Source: Lachnospiraceae bacterium UBA3826 (lineage in GTDB: Bacteria; Bacillota; Clostridia; Lachnospirales; Lachnospiraceae). Taken from it: a stretch of DNA of 12,037 nucleotides. The DNA lies in contig DGII01000092.1 of the NCBI GenBank assembly GCA_002393095.1, positions 1-12,037 of the forward strand. The letters run 5' to 3'. Shown one piece after another: positions 1-5,724 of this stretch. A program made the position numbers and the translations under genes. Within the stretch, counting starts at the first letter, position 1; every line of letters begins with the position of its first letter. Under the pieces are notes generated by a model, which saw only the letters and a program-made list of their open reading frames with translations, ran no database searches and was not told the DNA's origin.

Positions 1-36
1 CTTAGCCATAGCATCAACTAATTCTGTCTTGTTCAT
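1..36 (-). CDS. hup: HU-family DNA-binding protein, N-terminal fragment (cut by window edge)
   Basis: Only the first 12 codons are inside the window, reading MNKTELVDAMAK on the minus strand. This is the characteristic opening of bacterial HU/HBsu proteins (MNKTELI.A.A..). HU is a small, abundant, dimeric nucleoid protein that bends DNA without strong sequence specificity. The start is secure: a strong Shine-Dalgarno AGGAGGAG (44-51) sits 7 bases upstream of the ATG, and a consensus promoter lies further upstream. HU is expressed from its own promoter and is separate from the lipoprotein gene upstream. Only 12 residues can be judged, but the motif, the ribosome binding site and the promoter agree. 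A related IHF-like protein is the only realistic alternative. Confidence 0.85.
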   Translation of the reverse strand, partial: MNKTELVDAMAK

Positions 37-92
37 GGAAATTCTCCTCCTATAAATCGGTTTATACTTTGCGTTTTCCAACGCCTATACTA

Positions 93-121
93 TATATAGC
101 TTTTTTTATAATCTTTGTCAA
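93..121 (-). promoter_or_regulatory. Sigma-A promoter of the HU gene
   Basis: On the minus strand a perfect -35 TTGACA (121-116) is followed, after exactly 17 bases, by TATATA (98-93). Transcription would start near position 86, giving a leader of about 50 bases that ends in a strong ribosome binding site. A consensus promoter fits a highly expressed nucleoid protein. Confidence 0.8.
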
Positions 122-244
122 CAATTAATTAGCATTTTTTGGCTTTTTTATCGGATTTTTAAAAAATCTGTACCGTATGTGTATATCTGTCCAACCACAA
201 TATCTAGTTATGTAACCATAATATGATTTTGCAATCCGATAAGG

Positions 245-1888
245 TCATACAGAGGGTGTCGCAACTACCTCCGATGTTGCCTCCGGAGTAGTCTCCTGTG
301 TAGGTGTCGGATCGGCAGATGAATTCTGCGTAGGTTCGGGAGTGATACTCTCAGGTTCCTGTGCAGGTGTCGGTGTGGGCGTAGGTGTAGGAGCAGGTGC
401 AGGTGTAGCTGCAGGCTCAGGTGTCGGTGTCACGCTTACGACCGGTTCCGGTGTCGGTGTGGGTGTAGGTGTAGGAGTCACGATAACCGTCGTACCTGCA
501 TTGGGTACAAGATCGGAGAATGAGAATATCTCATCCTGCGCTTCCGTATCCACAGCTATCGTATAGCTCCTTGTGACATAGCCTTCCTTCCTTAATATGA
601 TCTCATGCTTGCCGCTTACCTTGGTGAAGCTTATAGGAGCTATGCCCACATAGCTGCCGTCTAAGTATACCTCCACACCTGTAGGCGCGCTTATGGTTAT
701 CTTATGTCCGCTGATAGTCGTACCTGTAGTCACTATATTGGTAGAAGGTGAGGATGTAGGTACCGGTGAAGGTGAAGGAAGCACCGCCACGGATACTGAC
801 GGCGACGCTACCGGAACCGTATACTCATAATCCTCCTGTTTTTCAAGAGTTATCTCCAAGGTGGCATTCTCAGCGCCCACCTTGATATACTGAGTGAGTG
901 TCTGATACCCTGCTGCCCTGACCATAAGCTGATGCACACCGTACTCGACGCTTACGGGCTTGGTTATATCCACTGCCTCGCCATCTATATATACCTCCGC
1001 CGTGGAAGGCTCCACTACGAAGATTATATTGCCGTATGTAACGAGCTCCTCAACCTGAATATCTCCGATATCAAGCTCTGTCTCCTTATTCCTGTCTATG
1101 CTTACCGTCTTAAGACCTTCAACTCCCTTATTGGATAACTGCACATCATATGTACCCACCGGAACAGCGATGATCATATCTTCACCGATGGTCTTGATTA
1201 TCTTCGATCCCGTTATCTCTATCCAGCCTCCGACGAAATACTCCTCATTCTTAAGCCTTAGGTATCCGTGGCCCTCATCTATGGACACCGAATATACCAT
1301 TCTGTCCACACCGCGGACCGTGATAGTATCCACGGGATTGATATCCATAAGAGTTGCTTCTGCTCCATCCGCATACACCTCGATGCTTCTGTCGAACCAA
1401 TAGTTGCTTCCTGCCGCATACATACGATTATCAAGCTCATTGATATCAAAGTCCTTAATCTCACTTAATTCCCATGCGTTCTGTGAACCCTGCATGGAAT
1501 TAAGCAGCCTCTTGGTCTTAAGGAAGGTTATATCCACGATAGTCCCCACCTCTACCTGATCCATGGACATGGCTGTACCGTACTTATCATATATCTTGCT
1601 GGTTCCATCGTAATTAAGAGTGTATTCCCTGTTGACCTCTCTGTTATAGAAGGTAATGGTCTTATTCTGTTCATTCCTGCCTACTATGAGAGCATCAATA
1701 TCCTCGCTGTCATACATTCCCGCCTTAGTCACGATAAAACCCGTATCCTTGCTGTTATTCACAGCAGAAGGAGACGCACTGCTTCCACAGGCGATAAGTA
1801 ATGTCATGACTGCGGTTACGGATATCCACAGACTCTTTCTGCCATATGCGGTTATCAGAGCTTTTAAGTCTCTTTTTTCCTTGTTCAT
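245..1888 (-). CDS. PEGA-domain lipoprotein with a Pro/Thr-rich C-terminal tail
   Basis: A 547-aa exported lipoprotein. The N-terminus has basic residues, a hydrophobic stretch (about 19-33) and a lipobox LIAC with the lipidated Cys at 34. A beta-rich region follows (about 50-240). Two clear PEGA modules are at about 287-349 (EVYIDG ... GVHQLMVRAAGY) and 397-448 (VEVYLDG ... GKHEIILRKEGY), and a partial one at about 240-275 (VPVGTYDVQL). PEGA modules are surface or periplasm-facing beta domains of unclear ligand. The last about 85 residues are a low-complexity TP/EP/AP tail, probably a spacer within the cell wall. The gene starts 6 bases after the cca stop with only a weak ribosome binding site (AAGAG), so coupled translation from the upstream genes is likely. 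Not a known enzyme. The surface role is inferred from the lipobox and PEGA modules. Confidence 0.85.
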   Translation of the reverse strand: MNKEKRDLKALITAYGRKSLWISVTAVMTLLIACGSSASPSAVNNSKDTGFIVTKAGMYDSEDIDALIVGRNEQNKTITFYNREVNREYTLNYDGTSKIYDKYGTAMSMDQVEVGTIVDITFLKTKRLLNSMQGSQNAWELSEIKDFDINELDNRMYAAGSNYWFDRSIEVYADGAEATLMDINPVDTITVRGVDRMVYSVSIDEGHGYLRLKNEEYFVGGWIEITGSKIIKTIGEDMIIAVPVGTYDVQLSNKGVEGLKTVSIDRNKETELDIGDIQVEELVTYGNIIFVVEPSTAEVYIDGEAVDITKPVSVEYGVHQLMVRAAGYQTLTQYIKVGAENATLEITLEKQEDYEYTVPVASPSVSVAVLPSPSPVPTSSPSTNIVTTGTTISGHKITISAPTGVEVYLDGSYVGIAPISFTKVSGKHEIILRKEGYVTRSYTIAVDTEAQDEIFSFSDLVPNAGTTVIVTPTPTPTPTPEPVVSVTPTPEPAATPAPAPTPTPTPTPAQEPESITPEPTQNSSADPTPTQETTPEATSEVVATPSV

Positions 1889-1894
1889 GTTCTC

Positions 1895-3232
1895 TTATCT
1901 TATTAAACCTCTTGCCATCTCTGTCAGTACGTCCTTCTCATTCAATGACGGATCATCTATCACTGCATCAAGCAGCCTGCCAAGTATCTCACCTATCTCC
2001 GGTCCCGGCTTAACTCCGAGCTCCATCATATCCCTTCCGTTCACGGCAAGGTCCGCTATGGTCACACACTGACCCTCGGCTACTATATTATCATATATTA
2101 TCTTAAGATTATCAAGACTGCGAAGCTTTTCCTCTCTAAGATAATCCGACTGAGCCATCACATCGGCATGCTTAACCTTAAGCAGCTTAGGAAGCATACC
2201 CGGACCCAGCTTATTCATTGCCCGTCTTACGGTCTTAGACCTTTCCTCTATCTTAAGGTCGTGATTGCGTATCAGTATCTCCACCTGCTTAATGGTATCA
2301 TTGTCGAACTTAAGTCGCTTCATGATCCCATGAGCCATCTCTGCACTCTTCACATCATGTCCGTGGAAGTGGTTATGTCCCTCTTCATCCACAGTTACAC
2401 ACACAGGCTTGGCCATATCATGGAAAAGCATGGTGTATCTGAGTACCCTGTCCGCCTCGATATTCTCCATGGAGTGCAGGATGTGTTCTCCCACGTTGTA
2501 GCAATGGTGAATGTGATTCTGCTCCTGCTTCATGCAGGCATCGAATTCCGGCAGGACAACTGACGTAATGCCAAGCTCATATGCGATCCTAAGATGAGCC
2601 GGATTATCAGATGTAATTAGTTTACATAACTCAACCTGTATCCTTTCTGCGGATATCATCTTAAGCCTTGTAATGAGCTTAGTGATGGCGGCTCTGGTCT
2701 CAGGCTCTATCTCGTAGCCTAGCTGTGCAGCGAACCTTACGGCTCTCATCATACGAAGGGCATCCTCCGTGAAGCGATCCTTGGGCACTCCGACGCATCT
2801 TATGACCTTATCCTCAATATCCTTAAGTCCGCCGTATTCATCTACAAGCCCATCCTTATCATTATATGCCATGGCATTGATGGTGAAGTCCCGCCTTAAC
2901 AAATCCTCCTTAAGATTACGGGTGAAAGTTACCTCCTTAGGATGTCTGCCATCCTCATATGCCCCGTCTATCCTGTAGGTCGTGACCTCATATCCCACAT
3001 GATTCCTAAGCACAGTTACAGTTCCATGCTTAAGTCCCGTATCTATGGTAGGTCTGAAGAGCTTCTTGACTTCATACGGGTCTGCGGATGTAGTGATATC
3101 CCAGTCATCCGGCTCCCTGCCAAGGATCGAATCCCTCACACAGCCACCTACCGCATAAGCCTCAAATCCCGCAGACTGTAGCTTGTCTATTATGAACTTT
3201 ACATCCTTTGGCAGATTAATCTTCAATATCAC
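1895..3232 (-). CDS. cca: CCA tRNA nucleotidyltransferase (class II, HD-domain form)
   Basis: Adds or repairs the 3'-CCA end of tRNAs using CTP and ATP, in the cytoplasm. The class II polymerase-beta-like head is clear: GG...VRD (29-34), the metal-binding DWD (D43, D45), RRDFTINA (113-120), the EDALRMMRAVRFA segment (156-168) and AERIQVE (195-201). The C-terminal part carries an HD phosphohydrolase-like domain (HD at 271-272, further His at 288-292), as in many bacterial forms with added phosphatase or phosphodiesterase activity. The length of 445 aa is usual. The gene overlaps the end of the upstream ATPase gene by 17 bases. The start is uncertain: GTG at 3232 has a ribosome binding site (AAAAAGG, 3236-3242) only 3 bases away. 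TTG at 3226 has ideal 9-base spacing and gives MKINLPKDV, the N-terminus I remember for relatives. The family call does not depend on this choice. Confidence 0.95.
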   Translation of the reverse strand: MILKINLPKDVKFIIDKLQSAGFEAYAVGGCVRDSILGREPDDWDITTSADPYEVKKLFRPTIDTGLKHGTVTVLRNHVGYEVTTYRIDGAYEDGRHPKEVTFTRNLKEDLLRRDFTINAMAYNDKDGLVDEYGGLKDIEDKVIRCVGVPKDRFTEDALRMMRAVRFAAQLGYEIEPETRAAITKLITRLKMISAERIQVELCKLITSDNPAHLRIAYELGITSVVLPEFDACMKQEQNHIHHCYNVGEHILHSMENIEADRVLRYTMLFHDMAKPVCVTVDEEGHNHFHGHDVKSAEMAHGIMKRLKFDNDTIKQVEILIRNHDLKIEERSKTVRRAMNKLGPGMLPKLLKVKHADVMAQSDYLREEKLRSLDNLKIIYDNIVAEGQCVTIADLAVNGRDMMELGVKPGPEIGEILGRLLDAVIDDPSLNEKDVLTEMARGLIR

Positions 3233-4268
3233 TTACCTTTTTAACAAATACATCAAATCTCGGCAATCTGTTCTTGATCATACCATGCGAAGACACATCA
3301 ATGAGGCCTCTGTCCCTTAATCTCGCCCTATACTGCGAGAATTCGTTCTTCTTCTGCTTGGTCAGTTCCAACAGCTCGGACACCGGCATATTATCCTTTT
3401 TAACTATATATGTCATATACCACTTATCCTTAGATGAGAGTTCGGACCATATCTTCTTATAAACATAATGGCTTAGAGCCTCATCGAATCTCTCCAACAC
3501 CTCCGTATTCATCTCATGGGCATCATTCTCCCATACATACTTTCCCAATGCCTGATAGGCCAGTGGATAACCCTTTGTGGTGATGGCCATATCCATCGCT
3601 TTATCACGTGATATACCAAGTACGGCTGCATATCTCTCAGCTATTAAAGTCAGATTGAGAGGCTCCATCTCGTATGTCGGCGTTCTGTATAAAAAAGTAA
3701 GATTCTGCTCATTCTTAAGGTCATGTATATTCTCATATAACCCAGCCATCAAGAGATATATGGGCAGGTCTTCCCTTATCATTATCTGGAAGCTGCTTGC
3801 AAATTCCTTCATATAAGGCGTATTGGACGCCTCATCCACGGTCACTAAGAGTCTCTTCTTTTTCTTCTTTATCTCTTTTAGCATAATCTCCAATGCCGAT
3901 TCAAGATCCGCTATTGGAGATTTGGAAGAGATATTAATACCTATTCCGAATTTGGACAGATTCAGGCTGCTATCAACGAATTTGGTCATGAACTCCCTGC
4001 TGTCATACAGCTTACCGACAAGACTTTCCAGCATATTACGCTCAACATTCAGCCTGATAACGATCCATTCGTCACTCTCGGATATCCGATTCTCAATGGA
4101 TGTCATAGTCACGGTCTTACCGCTTCCTCTTGTACCTGTCAGCATAAAACAATTGCTCTGCGCATCCTCATATGACAACTCCTGCACGATCTCATCTATC
4201 AGTATCTCTCTGCTGATATACTGTGTCGGAACCTTCCCAAAGCTTAAAACAAACGGATTTCTCTCCAT
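3216..4268 (-). CDS. AAA+ ATPase with C-terminal winged-helix-like region
   Basis: A 350-aa soluble ATPase. The start NPFVLSFGKVP resembles the NPF.PSFG opening of a family of stand-alone bacterial AAA ATPases. Walker A is GTRGSGKT (45-52) and Walker B LLVTVDEA (140-147, acidic D145/E146). A sensor-1-like strand YLLMAG lies at 171-176. Residues about 278-345 (SSKDKWYMTYIVKKDNMPVS, then KKNEFSQYRARLRDRGLID) look like a winged helix, as in Orc1/Cdc6-like and STAND-like ATPases. This suggests DNA binding, but the target is unknown. The start is secure: AGGAG (4277-4281) lies 8 bases upstream of the ATG. It heads an apparent operon with cca (overlapping) and the PEGA lipoprotein gene. Its promoter and leader are packed with TATATACT repeats, which suggests self-control or another repeat-binding factor. 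The precise function is not known to me. Confidence 0.8.
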   Translation of the reverse strand: MERNPFVLSFGKVPTQYISREILIDEIVQELSYEDAQSNCFMLTGTRGSGKTVTMTSIENRISESDEWIVIRLNVERNMLESLVGKLYDSREFMTKFVDSSLNLSKFGIGINISSKSPIADLESALEIMLKEIKKKKKRLLVTVDEASNTPYMKEFASSFQIMIREDLPIYLLMAGLYENIHDLKNEQNLTFLYRTPTYEMEPLNLTLIAERYAAVLGISRDKAMDMAITTKGYPLAYQALGKYVWENDAHEMNTEVLERFDEALSHYVYKKIWSELSSKDKWYMTYIVKKDNMPVSELLELTKQKKNEFSQYRARLRDRGLIDVSSHGMIKNRLPRFDVFVKKVSDIED

Positions 4269-4280
4269 TTCCTTGTCTCC

Positions 4281-4376
4281 TATATACTCCTATATACTTC
4301 TATATACTTTGTTTTTGCTTATATACTTTTATATACTCTTATATACTTTTATTTACATTATATACTTTTATATACT
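4281..4376. repeat. Array of 8 TATATACT units at about 10-bp period (AGTATATA on the minus strand)
   Basis: Perfect TATATACT octamers begin at 4281, 4291, 4301, 4320, 4330, 4340, 4359 and 4369, with a degenerate unit (TATTTACA) at 4350 and one register (about 4311) empty. The spacing is 9 or 10 bases, close to one DNA helical turn, so all units face about the same side of the helix. The two distal units fall in the promoter of the ATPase gene (spacer and -10). The others lie in its 5' leader and the last touches the ribosome binding site. An operator or iteron-like protein-binding array is the natural reading. Binding at the RNA level (repeated AGUAUAUA) is also possible. Confidence 0.85.
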
Positions 4377-4384
4377 TCTGTCAA
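4357..4384 (-). promoter_or_regulatory. Sigma-A promoter of the AAA ATPase-cca-PEGA operon
   Basis: Minus strand: TTGACA (4384-4379), 16-base spacer, TATAAT (4362-4357), both perfect consensus hexamers. The expected start of transcription is near 4350, giving a leader of about 80 bases. One TATATACT unit lies in the spacer and another overlaps the -10 box, so a repeat-binding protein would compete with RNA polymerase. Confidence 0.8.
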
Positions 4385-4420
4385 TGACGTTGCAGAAAAT
4401 GTTGTTATTGTGCTGACAGC

Positions 4421-4451
4421 AAAAAGGGGACAGCAAATCAACCACTGTCCC
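4421..4451 (-). terminator. Rho-independent terminator after the DUF4869-type gene
   Basis: Minus-strand hairpin with 7-bp stem GGGACAG/CTGTCCC (4451-4445 with 4433-4427) and an 11-base loop, followed by C and five T (4425-4421). It lies 25 bases past the stop of the gene at 4476 and just before the promoter of the next operon. It belongs to the duplicated 76-bp segment. Confidence 0.8.
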
Positions 4452-4502
4452 GTTCTTATTACTGCTATTATTAGCTTATACTAATAGGTTATTGTCTATT
4501 AC
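4427..4502. repeat. Diverged direct repeat, copy 1 (gene 3' end plus terminator hairpin)
   Basis: This 76-base segment aligns without gaps to 5600-5675. By hand count about 59 of 76 positions match, most differences being transitions. Copy 1 includes the last eight codons and stop of the DUF4869-type gene and its terminator hairpin. A shared GAAAATGTTG (4395-4404 here, 5560-5569 at the other copy) suggests the duplication once extended further, with length changes between. Confidence 0.75.
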
Positions 4503-4928
4503 CTCATCATCGAGTTCTTTAAGTGTATGTACTATTCTCCCTGTATTCATAATCTCTATTTCGAAATCCTCCCTGCCAAAATCCATCAGATATCCCAAAC
4601 GTACTGTTATGTCTTTTTCCTTACCGATATCTAACAGCCACTTGGCACAATTATCACCACATGCGGATGCATTAAATATATATGAATCTTTTTTATCAAT
4701 CAAAATCAGTGTTTTTACACCACCCGACAACCTCTCGGGAGAAATCATACCAAGCGCCGGACTCTCTATCAGCCTGTCTTTAATCACATGAGATTTATCA
4801 ACGTCCTTTATCATTTCTACGACTCTGGTATCCTTAAACCATTCCACCTTATACTGATGATTGAAGAATGTGTCAGGGTCAAAAATATAATTGTCTGAAT
4901 CTATATCTCCATATATTATCTTAAGCAT
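4476..4928 (-). CDS. DUF4869-type protein
   Basis: A 150-aa soluble protein with no signal peptide or membrane segment. I recognise the pattern of the DUF4869 family from memory: MLKI.YGD start, MIKDVDKS (39-46), ESPALG (55-60), LSGGVKTLILI (67-77), FNAS.CGDNCA.WLL (85-99) and LMDFG (114-118). The family has no known function. The Cys pair C90/C94 in ACGDNC and the Gly-rich LSGG turn are the obvious candidates for an active or binding site, but that is inference. It starts 2 bases after the P-loop ATPase stop with a good ribosome binding site (GAGG, 4936-4939, 7-base spacing), so the two genes form a tight operon and probably one functional unit. A terminator follows. An eroded copy of its 3' end seems present at 5649-5684. 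Confidence 0.75.
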   Translation of the reverse strand: MLKIIYGDIDSDNYIFDPDTFFNHQYKVEWFKDTRVVEMIKDVDKSHVIKDRLIESPALGMISPERLSGGVKTLILIDKKDSYIFNASACGDNCAKWLLDIGKEKDITVRLGYLMDFGREDFEIEIMNTGRIVHTLKELDDEVIDNNLLV

Positions 4929-4930
4929 AC

Positions 4931-5503
4931 TTAAACCTCAATCAATTTCGGTAGTTGTTCAGCTATTTTACTGATATTTACATCTCCTGAATTAGAATCT
5001 TCTGTGATTACCAGCTCCGGTTTTATCGGCGCATATTCCTCAAGATTGTATATTTTATACATCTCGTTATATACTTTTTGCGCTTCATGATATTTTTGTG
5101 TGTCTCTTGTTTCTCTAAGACCATATATTTCCTCAACGCTATAAGAAAGCTGTGAAAGACTGTCACGATATATCAACACGAAATAATTATCTGCTTTATT
5201 GACAATCTCTGCGAACTCTTTTGTCTTTATAAAAGAATTATTCTCATCTATGAATATTATACGATCATGTTGCAGTTCCAGTATTTCCTTCCAATTATCG
5301 GAGTTTCCTACAACAATACATTTTTTATCGCATACGATGGTTACACCGGAACTGATACCTGCCCTGTTATAGTCTGAGACCATACGGACAAGTTCGGATT
5401 TACCTGAAGCGCTGTTCCCTTGTAATATTGTAATATTTCGTTTTACTTCCAGATGATATGATATGTTGCTATCATATACTCTTATATCGTACTTCCCTGT
5501 CAT
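4931..5503 (-). CDS. Small P-loop ATPase, partner of the DUF4869-type protein
   Basis: A 190-aa cytoplasmic protein starting MTGKYDIRVY. Walker A is GNSASGKS (29-36), directly after a strand NITILQ, and Walker B is RIIFIDEN (81-88, D86/E87). This strand order fits an ABC/SMC- or AAA-like P-loop fold, but no ABC signature motif is visible and no DNA-binding domain is evident. I do not recognise a named family. Start choice: an in-frame GTG at 5524 has no ribosome binding site, whereas the ATG at 5503 has GAGGA (5515-5511) 7 bases upstream, so 5503 is used. The last residues run to 2 bases before the DUF4869-type gene. The pair has its own promoter and terminator and behaves as a self-contained cassette. 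Its codons look more AT-rich than those of the permeases. Confidence 0.75.
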   Translation of the reverse strand: MTGKYDIRVYDSNISYHLEVKRNITILQGNSASGKSELVRMVSDYNRAGISSGVTIVCDKKCIVVGNSDNWKEILELQHDRIIFIDENNSFIKTKEFAEIVNKADNYFVLIYRDSLSQLSYSVEEIYGLRETRDTQKYHEAQKVYNEMYKIYNLEEYAPIKPELVITEDSNSGDVNISKIAEQLPKLIEV

Positions 5504-5535
5504 GCCAAAGTCCTCAATAAACACTTAATATACAT

Positions 5536-5564
5536 AGAATAGCATAAACACACTGTTTTGAAAA
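5536..5564 (-). promoter_or_regulatory. Probable promoter of the P-loop ATPase/DUF4869 operon
   Basis: Minus strand: extended -10 TGCTATTCT (-10 hexamer 5541-5536) with TTTTCA (5564-5559) 17 bases upstream. The -35 is only 4/6 to consensus, but the TGN extension compensates. Predicted start near 5529, leader about 26 bases. Confidence 0.5.
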
Positions 5565-5594
5565 TGTTGGATTTCTTATGGATACTTTTGTAAC

Positions 5595-5629
5595 AAGATG
5601 GGACAGCGAATCATACGCTGTCCCGTCTT
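5595..5629 (-). terminator. Hairpin terminator after the cysteine-repeat lipoprotein gene
   Basis: Perfect 9-bp stem GGGACAGCG/CGCTGTCCC (5600-5608 with 5616-5624) with a 7-base loop. AAGA/TCTT pairs lengthen it across one mismatch (a G-U wobble if transcribed from the plus strand). On the minus strand the T-rich stretch ATCTTGTT follows the core stem, but there is no clean U-run, so efficiency is uncertain. It is the second copy of the duplicated segment. Confidence 0.6.
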
Positions 5630-5675
5630 TGTTACTGCCAATATTAGCTTATTCCATCAAATCATTGTCTGTTAC
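5600..5675. repeat. Diverged direct repeat, copy 2
   Basis: This is the partner of 4427-4502, at the same length and without gaps. The two copies bracket the P-loop ATPase/DUF4869 cassette in direct orientation. The GGGACAG and CTGTCCC arms are identical in both copies. The next base pair is G-C here (G5608/C5616), while copy 1 has A and A at the matching places, which shortens its stem. Confidence 0.75.
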
Positions 5676-5684
5676 TTAATAATC
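5649..5684 (-). pseudogene. Possible relic of a second DUF4869 gene 3' end
   Basis: Read in the frame that aligns with the intact DUF4869-type gene, the minus strand gives D-Y-stop-V-T-D-N-D-L-M-E-stop against D-D-E-V-I-D-N-N-L-L-V-stop. The final TAA is at the homologous place and several changes are conservative (N to D, L to M), which suggests former coding. An in-frame TAA replaces the Glu codon, and further upstream more stops appear, so it is dead. The alternative is that only a 3'-end/terminator block was copied. The stretch is too short to be certain. Confidence 0.45.
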
Positions 5685-5724
5685 CGGTTATCTTTATTCA
5701 CAACTAACCTCATGTACCGGTCTT

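Noticed and set aside
342..566. Gly/Val-repeat open frame on the plus strand
   Set aside because: It is the antisense of the Pro/Thr tail of the lipoprotein; the repeats explain it completely.
4281..4376. CRISPR array
   Set aside because: The units are only 8 bases at 10-base steps with no unique spacers, and no cas genes are near.
3823..4416. Open frame on the plus strand, 197 codons, rich in Leu, Ser and Tyr
   Set aside because: It lies opposite the AAA ATPase gene and its end is a translation of the TATATACT array. No ribosome binding site or family resemblance; a shadow of the real gene.
5504..5524. Longer start (GTG) for the P-loop ATPase
   Set aside because: No ribosome binding site precedes it, while the ATG seven codons later has a well-placed GAGGA.
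4427..5675. Integron-like attC sites flanking a cassette
   Set aside because: The hairpins are simple short-loop terminator stems and no attC core sites or integrase gene are seen. Duplication of a gene 3' end explains the similarity better.
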